From Promethearchaeota archaeon (GTDB taxonomy: Archaea; Asgardarchaeota; Lokiarchaeia; Sigyniarchaeales; SOKP01), in assembly GCA_008080735.1 (NCBI GenBank), contig SHMW01000007.1, forward strand, positions 21,315 to 85,314: a stretch of 64,000 nt of DNA, given 5' to 3'. Below, in pieces: positions 27,188 through 36,725 of the stretch. Below the pieces are notes generated by a model that saw only the letters and a list, made by a program, of their open reading frames with translations, was not told the DNA's origin and searched no databases. Numbering within the stretch: position 1 is the stretch's first letter; every line of letters starts with the position of its first letter. Both the position numbers and the translations under genes were made by a program.

Positions 27188-27925
27188 TTATTGCCGACTA
27201 GCGTTATTATTATCTTTAATTCTCTGTTTTATTTGGGGTATTAATTCGGGAATTTGAGCTACGGAAGGGATGATAAAATCCGGATTATATGCTTTAAATT
27301 TTTTTTCAGAAAACACACCTGTTAAAACTCCAATAGTTATTGCGTCCACCTCTTTTCCCATCTGAATGTCTGTATGCATATCACCAACCATTACCACCCT
27401 ATTTAAAGATGTTTTCATTAATTTAGCCGCTTTAGTTATACTCTCTGGATGGGGTTTTAAATGTTTTACATCTGACCGAGTTATAATCTTCCCATCCAAT
27501 TTATTATATAGGTCAGAAAATTTAGTCAGTCTATCATCTGCCTCATCTTTGGAAGAAGTAGTCGCTATCGCATAATTATAATTATTTTCATCTAAAAAAG
27601 TGAAAAGGTCACTCACGCCATCATATAAATCTACTTTTTTATTCTCTTCTTTGAAAATTTTGGATGAAATATATAGCGCGCGTACTCTTTGAAAAAAATT
27701 CAATCCTAACTTCTTAAAAATTGCCCACATCAATTTGATTCCAAGGTTTTTTCGATTCTCTCCCTGAATAATTTCATAGGTGAGTTCTTCGATTTCTTTC
27801 TCAGTTTGTTTATCAACTTCAATATTGAAGGTTTTATAGATTTCTCTTTCTATCTTATCCCCGATTTCTGTTGAGTTTATGAGGGTTCCATCCAAATCAA
27901 ATACAAAGCTTATTCCATTATCCAT
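27188..27925 (-). CDS. HAD-superfamily phosphatase, PGPase-like
   Basis: This 245-residue protein has motif I FDLDGTL (about residue 10), motif II TTSSK, motif III Lys (KPHPES) and motif IV VGDMHTDIQMGK, plus a helical type I cap between motifs I and II. This layout fits phosphoglycolate phosphatase-like enzymes that dephosphorylate small metabolites. No neighbour indicates the substrate. Confidence 0.88.
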   Translation of the reverse strand: MDNGISFVFDLDGTLINSTEIGDKIEREIYKTFNIEVDKQTEKEIEELTYEIIQGENRKNLGIKLMWAIFKKLGLNFFQRVRALYISSKIFKEENKKVDLYDGVSDLFTFLDENNYNYAIATTSSKDEADDRLTKFSDLYNKLDGKIITRSDVKHLKPHPESITKAAKLMKTSLNRVVMVGDMHTDIQMGKEVDAITIGVLTGVFSEKKFKAYNPDFIIPSVAQIPELIPQIKQRIKDNNNASRQ

Positions 27926-28137
27926 ATTATGACGTCAAAATGTAGTATTTGATTAAAAAATTGCCATTCAATTAGCTAAAGAAATTTCTTACCTTTTTAT
28001 AATATTGAAAATTTAATATGTTAGTCTAAAATTTTAAAAATTTTTAATAAGCATCTAGAATAGTCTAAACTATATTTTCGTATTATTAAAATAGTAATCA
28101 TACAATAAATAACAATTCTTTCGAATATCCTGGTAGA

Positions 28138-28722
28138 ATGCCGGACTTATATAGTATAGGAATGAGATTAACTTTTATAGGAAAATTCAGAAAATTTCCG
28201 GAGCAATGGAGAAATAAATTCAATTGGGGAGATTTAGCTTTAGAAATTGGATGCGGTACTGGGGAGTGGTCTAAGATTCCGAAAGAAAAACATAAGATTG
28301 TAATAGGACTTGAAATTTCTGAAGAATTTTTAGAAACTCAATTAGATTGCAGAAAGAAAAGTGTTAATAATGATTTTTGTGACCATCTCGTATGCGCAAG
28401 CGCCGATTTTCTTCCATTTAGAAATAATTCTATTGATGTGGGCTACAGTTGTGATGTAATTCATCATATACCCATCAAAAGACAAGCAAAATTTTTTAAG
28501 GAATGTAAAAGAGTAATTAAGAAATATTATATGCCCTTGGAAATGAAATTATACGGATTTCCACTAGTTTTCACAACTATTGCTGATGAGCTCCAGAAAA
28601 GAATTTGGGGTTATGGTTATAATTATGATCGTTCAATATTCTTAAGCAGCTTTACAATAAGAAATCATACAAAAACTTTCATGTATGACTGGTTTATTGC
28701 TGAATGTAGTGAACATTTATGA
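28138..28722 (+). CDS. Class I SAM-dependent methyltransferase
   Basis: This 194-residue protein has motif I ALEIGCGTGEW, an acidic motif II (GLEISEEF), motif III (CASADFLPF) and DVIHHI at motif IV. The C-terminal part is short and lacks the long beta6-beta7 region common in the UbiE group, with basic and aromatic residues instead. The substrate is unknown. The TTTATA-like sequence far upstream gives little start information, but the ATG at 28138 sits right before the family N terminus. Confidence 0.8.
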   Translation: MPDLYSIGMRLTFIGKFRKFPEQWRNKFNWGDLALEIGCGTGEWSKIPKEKHKIVIGLEISEEFLETQLDCRKKSVNNDFCDHLVCASADFLPFRNNSIDVGYSCDVIHHIPIKRQAKFFKECKRVIKKYYMPLEMKLYGFPLVFTTIADELQKRIWGYGYNYDRSIFLSSFTIRNHTKTFMYDWFIAECSEHL

Positions 28723-28767
28723 AATAATTTCTCTATCTAATCTATATAAGCCTTCAGCTTTTCTTCA

Positions 28768-29541
28768 CTATTGATTTACAATATCATTGACTAAAACTTT
28801 AGATATTCTTTTAAGCACTTGTTTTTGAAGTCTCAAATTATGGACTCTAATTCTATCGGAAAATTCAATTTGGATAGTCTGGTTGTGATCTATATTTTGA
28901 ACCCCATATTTTTTGGTGATAAAACCTCCTTTAAGAACATATTCCCTTCGTCGAGGATGACCCGGAGCTATGGGAATGTCAAGTTCTAGTAGATTTTTTA
29001 TTAATCGACCGCGAATATTTTTGTCCCAATCTTTTTTGGGAATCGAATAAGGTATCAAAGATTTTAAATTATTAGTTCCGAATATAACATCAACATCTCG
29101 ATAACCTTTCGGACGCTTTTCAGTTTCGTAACCATGAATATCTAATAGAATTGATCTTCCAAAAGTCTGTATAGAATTGTTGACATAGTCATTTAGTTTG
29201 TTGTGATAAAGATCATAAATTTTTCCCGCCAATTCTGAGGAGCTTAAGAATGCTTTTTCTTTTTTTCTGTTGATATCTATTCGGCTTCTATGAATTTTCG
29301 AGATAACATAATATGGTTTTTTCAGCTCAGAATGTTTTTTTTTAAACGCAAGTTCAATTTCTTTTATTAATTCTTTTCCTAATTGTATTGTGTATTTATC
29401 TATTCCAAGCACTCCATTATTACGCTCAGGTATATCTTTAAGTTTGATTGTACCTCCATGTGGAATAGAAATAATCAATGGAATGGTTCCCTTTTGAAAT
29501 TCAACATAATTAGTAAAATCTGTCATGATCGTCGCAGTCAA
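28768..29541 (-). CDS. N-formylglutamate amidohydrolase family enzyme
   Basis: The 257-residue product carries family features: IISIPHGGTI near the start, SKIHRSRIDINR, and LLDIHGY with a conserved Asp-x-His in the middle, then a late IEFSDRIR. Members remove formyl groups from N-formylglutamate in histidine breakdown or act on related amides. No histidine-degradation genes are nearby, so the substrate is open. Confidence 0.78.
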   Translation of the reverse strand: MTATIMTDFTNYVEFQKGTIPLIISIPHGGTIKLKDIPERNNGVLGIDKYTIQLGKELIKEIELAFKKKHSELKKPYYVISKIHRSRIDINRKKEKAFLSSSELAGKIYDLYHNKLNDYVNNSIQTFGRSILLDIHGYETEKRPKGYRDVDVIFGTNNLKSLIPYSIPKKDWDKNIRGRLIKNLLELDIPIAPGHPRRREYVLKGGFITKKYGVQNIDHNQTIQIEFSDRIRVHNLRLQKQVLKRISKVLVNDIVNQ

Positions 29542-29580
29542 TAAAGAAGAATTATAAATAAAAAAAGAATTTAACTATAC

Positions 29581-30039
29581 TTACCCAAGAGTAGTATATC
29601 TCCAAATTACAAATACACCCAGCCAGAGAATCACATTTATGATGCCAAAAACGTAGTAAGGCCAAGGAGATTTATGATATCTGAAGAGTAAATGGGCAAA
29701 TACCCAAGAACTGGCCGCTCCAACCGCAACAAATATAATATCCATTACTAAGTTTTGGAGGCTATCCAATCGAAATTCAAATTTGAGTCCTAAATCATAC
29801 AAGATTGTATTTTCAAGAAGCTCCCAAAGTATTCCTATTGCAACTGTTATTATCCAGACTGCCCATAAGGGCAAGTAAACCTGGGAGGTTCCCTCTTCTT
29901 TCGACATTGGAATGGTATATAGTAGAGAAAAGAATAAGAAAATCGCAATTCCCCCACAGAGATGCCCGATTGAAAAAAAATCTATATATGATTGTCCCAC
30001 TTCACCAGGTATTTCTGCGATAAACCAATTTCCGATCAT
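29581..30039 (-). CDS. Four-helix membrane protein (DUF2585/VanZ-like)
   Basis: This 152-residue protein has four hydrophobic segments. The sequence SIGHLCGGIAIF in segment 1 and ILWELLENTIL in segment 2 resemble the His and Trp-Glu elements of the small integral-membrane families DUF2585 and VanZ. The function is not known. It lies 39 bp behind nothing recognisable and is likely transcribed alone or with the amidohydrolase. Confidence 0.55.
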   Translation of the reverse strand: MIGNWFIAEIPGEVGQSYIDFFSIGHLCGGIAIFLFFSLLYTIPMSKEEGTSQVYLPLWAVWIITVAIGILWELLENTILYDLGLKFEFRLDSLQNLVMDIIFVAVGAASSWVFAHLLFRYHKSPWPYYVFGIINVILWLGVFVIWRYTTLG

Positions 30040-30180
30040 TTTTTATTTGAAATTATAGATGGTAATTTTAGATTCTAATGTAAAGATTCTCTAATAAATT
30101 TGATTTAATTTCATGGATTGTATTATATATAGTTTTCAAGCATCAAATTCAAAATGATTTATTTAACTGGTTAAAATTAA

Positions 30181-31452
30181 TTGACAAAGAGCAAAATTGG
30201 TTTTGTCGTCTATTATGAAAGAAATTCTCTCTACAGCTTTAATGCTATTGTGGCGGCACTCGAAACCGATGAAAAAACACAAAACGTTGATATATATTAT
30301 GTTAAAAGCTCCGACACCCTCTTGTCAAGTATTAAAATCGCTTTAAATCATAATGGATTTGTGGTGGTTGGATTTTCTATATATTCAACTGAATTTTGGG
30401 AATATAGACAAATATTGAGAAAAATAAAAAGAAAATTCAAAAATCAAGTCTATCTAGTTGCGGGTGGACCTCATCCATCAGGAGATCCGCGCGGTACATT
30501 AAAGTTGGGATTTGATTATGTATTTGTGGGAGAAGCAGAAAAATCAATTATCAGATTCTTTTCCAAACTTCACAATGGAGAAAAACCCAAGAATATTCCT
30601 GGAATCGCTTATATAGATAAAAATGGAAGATATCATTTTGAAAAACACCGAGATCTCATAGATTTAAATGATTATCCTCCATTTCCGCTAAAAAATACAC
30701 AATATGGAGCTATTGAAATAAGCCGAGGATGTCCTTATAAATGTTATTTTTGTCAAGCATCTTATACAATGGGTAGCATGCCAAGATATAGAACGGTAGA
30801 TGAGATTTGCAAATATATTAGAATTTTAGCAAATGAAGATTTAGTGGATATACGATTTATCACTCCAAATGCTTTCTCATATGGCTCTAAAGATGGAAAA
30901 AGCGTAAATCTTGAAAAAATCGAAGAATTGCTTTCACGAGTGAAGCAGATAATCGGAAAAAAGGGACGGATATTTTACGGTTCTTTTCCTTCAGAGGTGA
31001 GACCAGAACATGTGTCGCCAGAAGTTTTAAATCTAATCCTGAAATATGCAGATAATGATAATATCATTATAGGGGGGCAATCGGGAAGTCAGCGAATGTT
31101 AGATATTTGTAATCGTGGACATACTGTAGAAGATATATACAAAGCAGTGAAAATCGTAATAAATTCGGGATTGAATGTGAATGTAGATTTCATTTTTGGT
31201 TTGCCAAAGGAAAATGACCAAGATAGAAAAATGACCCGAGAAGTGATGAAAGATTTAATTGATATTGGTGCGAAAATACATGCTCATACCTTTATTCCAT
31301 TACCTAAAACTCCATTTTCCAATGCTAATCCAAAAAAAATTGATAAACTCACTAAAGAATTCATTAAGAAGAACATGGCTGATATCTATGGAAATTGGAA
31401 AAAACATGAGAAGATCTCATTTCAAATTCAGAAAAAATTAAAATATAGCTAA
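30181..31452 (+). CDS. B12-binding-domain radical SAM enzyme
   Basis: This 423-residue protein has an N-terminal cobalamin-binding-like Rossmann domain (residues 1-150, LVAGGPHPSGDP and VFVGEAEKS). A radical SAM domain follows, with the cluster motif CPYKCYFC (about residue 188) and a SAM-binding GGQSG. The layout resembles the MJ_1487-type B12-binding/radical SAM group. It starts with TTG at 30181; the nearest upstream ATG is out of frame. Substrate unknown; methylthiolation or methylation chemistry is possible. Confidence 0.85.
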   Translation: MTKSKIGFVVYYERNSLYSFNAIVAALETDEKTQNVDIYYVKSSDTLLSSIKIALNHNGFVVVGFSIYSTEFWEYRQILRKIKRKFKNQVYLVAGGPHPSGDPRGTLKLGFDYVFVGEAEKSIIRFFSKLHNGEKPKNIPGIAYIDKNGRYHFEKHRDLIDLNDYPPFPLKNTQYGAIEISRGCPYKCYFCQASYTMGSMPRYRTVDEICKYIRILANEDLVDIRFITPNAFSYGSKDGKSVNLEKIEELLSRVKQIIGKKGRIFYGSFPSEVRPEHVSPEVLNLILKYADNDNIIIGGQSGSQRMLDICNRGHTVEDIYKAVKIVINSGLNVNVDFIFGLPKENDQDRKMTREVMKDLIDIGAKIHAHTFIPLPKTPFSNANPKKIDKLTKEFIKKNMADIYGNWKKHEKISFQIQKKLKYS

Positions 31453-31478
31453 GATAGAATAAGCTTTACAATTACTAT

Positions 31479-32348
31479 TTACTTGGAAACGATAATTATT
31501 CTATCTTTCATTGTTAAAAACCCCTCTTTTTCTAACTGTGAAACAACCTCATTAATTTTTTTTTTCTCAAAATTTAATTTTTGGTATAGTGCCTCTAAAT
31601 TAATCTCGGATTTTTCCAACACCAATTTTAGAACTTTTCCTCTTAATTGTCTGGTTGAGCCTTTAAATTTTTTTTGTTTACGATAGTGTTTTGAACGTTT
31701 ATTTAATCCGGGATGTGATTTTTTAAGCATAACTCCATAATCCATTAGAGCATAATACCATTTTCGGGGATTCTGAGTATCGGTTGTTTTTTGTAATAAT
31801 TCCATAATTTCTTTATCATCTACATCGTCCCTTCCAGGAAAGAAAAAGTAAATATACACACGACGGATATTTGTTTCGATAAAAAATGTGGGCTTATTAA
31901 ACGCAAACGACACGATGGAAGATGCCGTGTTATGTCCAATTTGGGGAAATGTCTTTAAAATCTTCACTTCTTCCGGAAGTTGTCCATTATATTCATTAAT
32001 TACCATATCAGAGATATTCTTTAGTGCTACAGCCCTTCTGTTATAACCTAATCCTTGCCATTCTTTTAACACATCATCTAACTCTGCGTTTGCTAAAGCA
32101 TTGAAATTTGGGAACTTTTTGATGAAGTCTAAAAATTTTTGAGAAACTCTGCTCGTTTGGGTTTGTTGGAGCATTATTTCTGAAACCAAAACATAATAAG
32201 GTGAGATTTTATCTCTAAACGGAAATTTCCGTCCTTTTTTATGATAATACTCGTATATTATATCTCTAAATTTCTTAATAACTTGATCGGATAACCCTTT
32301 TTGTTTGTACAGATTATGAAATTCTGAGATTAAAATATAGAACACCAC
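31479..32348 (-). CDS. MutY/EndoIII-superfamily DNA glycosylase, cluster-less subtype
   Basis: This 289-residue protein has the HhH-GPD fold of A/G mismatch glycosylases: FPFRDKISPYYVLVSEIMLQQT, LKEWQGLGYNRRA and FPQIGHNTA. The catalytic Asp of MutY (DGN or DTN) is replaced by Glu in FIETNIRRV, and the region that normally holds the [4Fe-4S] cysteines reads SHPGLNKRSKHY, without Cys. A winged-helix-like C terminus replaces the MutT-like domain. It is a base-excision glycosylase whose target base is unclear. Confidence 0.82.
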   Translation of the reverse strand: MVFYILISEFHNLYKQKGLSDQVIKKFRDIIYEYYHKKGRKFPFRDKISPYYVLVSEIMLQQTQTSRVSQKFLDFIKKFPNFNALANAELDDVLKEWQGLGYNRRAVALKNISDMVINEYNGQLPEEVKILKTFPQIGHNTASSIVSFAFNKPTFFIETNIRRVYIYFFFPGRDDVDDKEIMELLQKTTDTQNPRKWYYALMDYGVMLKKSHPGLNKRSKHYRKQKKFKGSTRQLRGKVLKLVLEKSEINLEALYQKLNFEKKKINEVVSQLEKEGFLTMKDRIIIVSK

Positions 32349-32485
32349 ATTATTTTTTGTTATTAGAAATATGAGTGGAATAATGAAATTTGGTATTATT
32401 TTTTATAACTGGAATAAAAATAAGAAGCGAAGCCAAGGATTAAGTATAAGAATTGAAACTAAAAGAATCCCTAATAGCCTTTAAT

Positions 32486-34396
32486 TCATTCTTTTGTAAT
32501 GTCCATCTTAAATTCAGTCACACCACCCTCAATTCGTCTTACTGTAAGAGGATAATCGGCACTGTCGATAATGTGGAGCATTGCTTTATTTTCTAGTAAA
32601 ATGGTTCCTGTAAAAGCTTTATAGTTTAGTTCTCGAGCGATTTGTACAAGATAATTCAATAAAAATTTTGTTATTCCTAAACCTCGCCAATCTGGATGTA
32701 CGGCAAATGCAATTTCGGCGACAGAAGGTTTATTTGTGCTAAAGAAGCCTCCTTCAGCAATAATTTTTTTCACTTCATTTTTTTCATGGACTCCTACAAG
32801 GATCATACTGGTAGAATAGTCTATGATCACCATAGGAGAAACGGTTTTATGGCGAAATGCCTTTACGGGCGTAAAAAACCGATAATATCTGTCCTTTTCA
32901 TTTAACGAATAGAGTAATTCTTGAATTAGCCGTTCATCTGTCGGCTTGATTGGTCGGATTTTAATAGTTTCTTCGTTAGATAAGTCCAAAGTAGTTTCAT
33001 ATTTTTCGGGATATACACTAATCCGTCCTTCTACTGATTTGGGTAATTTCTGATCTGAATAGATATAATTCCACTCTTTAGCTTTCTGTAATAATTCATC
33101 TCTAAAATCAGGATGGGCAATGTTAATCATCTGTAGAACACGTTCACGAATATTTTTCCCATACAAATAGGCTATACCCCATTCAGTGACGACATAATGG
33201 ACCTCGTGCCGAGGAATAACCACCCCAGAACCGGGTTGGAGATTAGGTACGATCCGAGAGACAATCTCTCCATCTTTAAGTTTTGCTGTAGAAGGTAACA
33301 CCATAATAGGTTTTCCTTCGGGCGCTCTCCCCGCACCGCGTACAAAGTCTGCTTGCCCCCCAATTCCGCTGTAGAATTCATGCCCAATTGAATCTGAGTT
33401 TACTTGGCCTGTGACGTCTACAGAGAGTGCAGCATTGATTGCAACTTGCTTTCTATTTTGACTAATTATGTATGGGTCGTTAACATATTCTACGGGATGG
33501 AACTCAATCATCGGATTATTGTCAACAAAATCATAGAGTCTACGTGAACCCATCACAAACGAACAAATGATTTTTCCTTTGTGTAATGTCTTCTTTTTAC
33601 ATGTAACTATTCCCTCCTCCACAAGGTCCACTACCCCATCAGAAAAAACCTCACTATGAACCCCTAAATCCTTTTTATCCATAAGTGCTTGTGTGACGGC
33701 GTTTGGTATCTGACCGATACCCATTTGGATCGTGGATTCATCTTCAATAAGAGAAGCTACATAGTTAGCAATTTTTTTGGCTATATCGTCGGGTTCATCA
33801 TATGAGAATTCGAGAATATCTCGATCAACAACCACAAACGCGTCAATATCCGCTATATTTATAAAGGAATTTCCTAACGTGCGTGGCATATTTGGATTTA
33901 TTTCCGCAATTACATAGTCCGCAGCTTCCGCAAGAGGTTTAACAATGTCTACATTAATTCCATAACTACAAAAACCATATTGATCCGGAGGAGATACTTG
34001 GATTAATGCTGTATCTAAATGCATTTGACCGCTTAAAAAGAGCTTAGGTATTTCTGATAAAGGCATTGGTGTATAGTCTGCTTGTCCTCGTTGTACTGCT
34101 CCTCTCAAACTCTTCCCGATGAAAAACGCATTATGTCGGAATAAATCTTCGATCCCCCCTGCCTTTTTATAATATTCAAGGTCAGATAAGCTTAAAAAGT
34201 GGATTATTTCAATGTCAGGTAATTCTGGACTTAGTTCGATCAATTTTTTAGTGAGATCCAAAGGCTCTGATAATCCAGAGTCTATGAATATCCGATCTGC
34301 AGGATTAATATAATCTCTAATAGCTTTCTCAAGCGGGACTTGTTTATCTTGATATTTTTTTATATATGAATTACTATCCATTTTCTCAGAAACCAT
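32486..34396 (-). CDS. Acetyl-CoA hydrolase/transferase fused to GNAT acetyltransferase
   Basis: The first 430 residues match the CoA-transferase family, with FYSGIGGQADFVRGAGRA (catalytic Glu region) and an N-terminal half similar to 4-hydroxybutyrate CoA-transferase. Residues about 470-636 form a GNAT domain (EIAFAVHPDWRGLGITKFLL, the acetyl-CoA loop). This fused architecture is known in bacteria. It probably exchanges CoA between short acyl groups, with the GNAT part modulating or acetylating. Monocistronic, with AT-rich flanks. Confidence 0.88.
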   Translation of the reverse strand: MVSEKMDSNSYIKKYQDKQVPLEKAIRDYINPADRIFIDSGLSEPLDLTKKLIELSPELPDIEIIHFLSLSDLEYYKKAGGIEDLFRHNAFFIGKSLRGAVQRGQADYTPMPLSEIPKLFLSGQMHLDTALIQVSPPDQYGFCSYGINVDIVKPLAEAADYVIAEINPNMPRTLGNSFINIADIDAFVVVDRDILEFSYDEPDDIAKKIANYVASLIEDESTIQMGIGQIPNAVTQALMDKKDLGVHSEVFSDGVVDLVEEGIVTCKKKTLHKGKIICSFVMGSRRLYDFVDNNPMIEFHPVEYVNDPYIISQNRKQVAINAALSVDVTGQVNSDSIGHEFYSGIGGQADFVRGAGRAPEGKPIMVLPSTAKLKDGEIVSRIVPNLQPGSGVVIPRHEVHYVVTEWGIAYLYGKNIRERVLQMINIAHPDFRDELLQKAKEWNYIYSDQKLPKSVEGRISVYPEKYETTLDLSNEETIKIRPIKPTDERLIQELLYSLNEKDRYYRFFTPVKAFRHKTVSPMVIIDYSTSMILVGVHEKNEVKKIIAEGGFFSTNKPSVAEIAFAVHPDWRGLGITKFLLNYLVQIARELNYKAFTGTILLENKAMLHIIDSADYPLTVRRIEGGVTEFKMDITKE

Positions 34397-34547
34397 TATT
34401 ATTACTTAATGTATTATAAAAGAAAAATAGCGATTAAACTTTATTTATAGGAAGATTTGGGATTCTTAAAGAAAGGCGTGTATTTCGAATTTAAACCGTG
34501 AAGATATGAAATATCTCAACATTAAAATGAAAAAATGAAAAAAGAAA

Positions 34548-34943
34548 CTATATTTTGTTGAATTTTTTCTTAATCTTTTTTACTCGATTTCTGTTTTTGC
34601 CCCAATCATATCCTCCAATGCGGGATTGTGATCTTAGATGGATTAAGTTATTCTCCTCATCAAAATAGACCTCAACATCATCATCAAATCGGAATAAAAA
34701 TGTGGTGAATTTTGCGCGGAGATAATTTTCTTTATTCTCTAAAATCTCCGTACGGCTCATTGAATTAATAACTTCAAGCATTTTTTCCTTCGCCTCCTCT
34801 ATCGATGTATTTAAGGAGAGCGGTTCAATATAGTGCTTTTCATCGTCTTTTGGTGCTTGAGTTGACACGCATACATGTTTTTCTGGACAAGGGTAAAATT
34901 TTCCATCTTCCACTAGCCCTACTTTTCTCTCTTCAGAAGGCAT
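34548..34943 (-). CDS. DUF1499 family protein
   Basis: This 131-residue soluble protein has the DUF1499 pattern: CPEKHVCVSTQA, an IEPLSL segment, YLRAKFTTFLFRFDDDVEVY, HLRSQSRIGGYDWGKNRNRV. The family is widespread and has no established role. Length is normal. It is divergent from the downstream selenoprotein gene with 176 bp between them. Confidence 0.85.
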   Translation of the reverse strand: MPSEERKVGLVEDGKFYPCPEKHVCVSTQAPKDDEKHYIEPLSLNTSIEEAKEKMLEVINSMSRTEILENKENYLRAKFTTFLFRFDDDVEVYFDEENNLIHLRSQSRIGGYDWGKNRNRVKKIKKKFNKI

Positions 34944-35119
34944 ACTAATATGTCATCTCTAAATTGGATTGATATTAATTAACTTAGGCAGATATTAAAG
35001 ATTTGAGTCTTTAAAAAATAAACTTTTAATAAATTTTTTCTATTTTATAAAAATTAGGTTTAAGTAAATAGGGGAGATAATTTTAATAATAAGTATTTAA
35101 CAGATGGAAACTGAGTTCA

Positions 35120-35593
35120 ATGAAAGATAAATTTGATATGGTCGGAACTAAAATAGAAGAGTTTTCATTGCCAAATTCACGTGGAGAGAAATTAAATATC
35201 CGAGACCTTCAAGGAAAGAATGTAGTAGTGGTCTTGCTGAGAGATATTAAGTGACCGTATTGTAGATGGCATATCGGGCATCTTCGCAGAGATTATGACA
35301 AATTCCAAGACAAAAATACCGAATTATACCCTATTTTAGTAGACGAGGAAGAAAACGCTCAAAAGATGGAAGAAAAATATGCACGTAATAAATATCCCAT
35401 TTTTTACGATAAGGAAAACCAAGTTGCGGAAATGTTAAACCAAGAGAAAAAGCTATTGAAGTTGGGGAGATTACCCGGATTACTCATACTCGACAAGGAA
35501 AATGTCATACAATATGCATATTATAGCGATTCAATGAAAGATATTCCAGAAAATGAGGAACTTTTTGAAGTTATAAATAATTTGAATGAATAA
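35120..35593 (+). CDS. Peroxiredoxin-like selenoprotein (Sec at codon 45, UGA 35252-35254)
   Basis: The ORF track shows only the end, from 35366. Read from the ATG at 35120 the frame is continuous to 35593 except for one TGA, which falls exactly at a redox position: LLRDIK-U-PYCRWH, where homologous peroxiredoxin-like proteins have CPYC. Sequence on both sides is coding and typical of the AhpC/TSA-like fold (LPNSRGEKLNIRDLQGKNVVVV before, LPGLLILDKENVI after), so a nonsense mutation is less likely than Sec. The protein would be 157 residues and reduce peroxides. A TATA-like AGTATTTAA lies about 25 bp before the ATG, suggesting a leaderless message. Confidence 0.85.
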
Positions 35594-35603
35594 CCGATTT
35601 GGA

Positions 35604-35636
35604 GGGAATAAAGAAAAAAATGCTGGTCTTTATTCT
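35604..35636 (+). other. Hairpin after the selenoprotein stop, possible non-standard SECIS
   Basis: GGGAATAAAGA and TCTTTATTCTT pair over 9 bp plus two G.U pairs, closing a loop that begins with a run of A, like the apical A residues of SECIS elements. The flanks lack the UGA/GA quartet, so it could also be a terminator-like stem. It is the only strong hairpin in the 170 bp before the next gene. Confidence 0.4.
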
Positions 35637-35763
35637 TAAAAGTTAGCCACACTTACCAAATTAATCCTTTTTTTTTTAATTTCTTACCATACCTTCCTTT
35701 CCCAATATTATTAGGCGAGCGATTAAATCACTATATTAAAGAAGTAAAAATAGGAGATTAAAG

Positions 35764-36561
35764 ATGCCGATTTTCCACTATAACGATATCAAAATCAATT
35801 ACATCGATAAAGGAGAGGGAGTGCCGTTAGTGTTATTAATGGGATTTGGAACACAGATGCGTGCATGGACTTTCCAAATCACGTATTTTAAAAAACGAGT
35901 GCGGGTAATTAGCTTTGACAATCGTGGAACGGGAAGAAGTTCGCGACCCGATTATCCCTATTCGATGGAGATATTTGTTAAGGACTTGGATTATTTATTA
36001 AAGCACCTAAATGTAAATGAGAAGGTTTTTCTCTGCGGAATATCGATGGGTGGGATGATTGCTCAGCAATTTGCTCTGAAATACCCGAAAAGAGTAAAGG
36101 GATTAATATTAATTGCTACCTCTGCGATAGCTGACCCCAAGGATTTGGTGGAAAGAATGAAAATAATTAGCTCCTTCTCTCCAGAACAACAACTCAAAGC
36201 GAGAACTTCCTTATTATATTCTAGATCATTCCAGAAAAGGATTTTTGAGGATGAACAACTCCTAAGGTTCTTTTTGAATGGTATGGATAAAAATAGGACG
36301 ACACTTCAGGATTATCACAACCAAGCGGCAGCTATTAAGAAGCATGATACAAGAAAAAAGCTAGAAGAGATCCCCCATCCTACTCTCATAATTGTTGGAT
36401 CAGAAGATAGAGTGATACCACCCTCACACTCAAAATATTTAGATAAAAACTTGGAGAATTCTAAACTTATTATTTTTGAAGGATTTTCACATGGATTAAT
36501 TGTCGAAGCAGCTCACAAAGTAAATCGAACCATATGGAAATTTATACAAGACTTTGTTTAG
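35764..36561 (+). CDS. Alpha/beta hydrolase
   Basis: This 265-residue protein has the nucleophile elbow GISMGG, an oxyanion region (LMGFGTQ), the acid in GSEDRVIP and the His in FSHGLIVEA, so a full Ser-Asp-His triad is present. The family includes esterases, haloperoxidase-like and C-C hydrolases. No neighbour points to a substrate. GGAGATTAAAG precedes the ATG. Confidence 0.9.
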   Translation: MPIFHYNDIKINYIDKGEGVPLVLLMGFGTQMRAWTFQITYFKKRVRVISFDNRGTGRSSRPDYPYSMEIFVKDLDYLLKHLNVNEKVFLCGISMGGMIAQQFALKYPKRVKGLILIATSAIADPKDLVERMKIISSFSPEQQLKARTSLLYSRSFQKRIFEDEQLLRFFLNGMDKNRTTLQDYHNQAAAIKKHDTRKKLEEIPHPTLIIVGSEDRVIPPSHSKYLDKNLENSKLIIFEGFSHGLIVEAAHKVNRTIWKFIQDFV

Positions 36562-36725
36562 TGATTTATTTAAACAAGTATATATATTATATTCATCAAA
36601 TTCTTATTTTTACTTGGGTTAATAAATAATTAAGTTTTTTATTCTAAAATGCAATATAAAAGGTAATGAAATCTTTTTAGAAATTTACTAAACAAAAAAT
36701 CTAAAATAAATTTATGTGATGTCAA

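Noticed and set aside
35604-35636. Calling this hairpin a canonical SECIS
   Set aside because: It lacks the UGA/GA quartet seen in the hairpin at 3440-3482, so I list it only as a possible variant or terminator.
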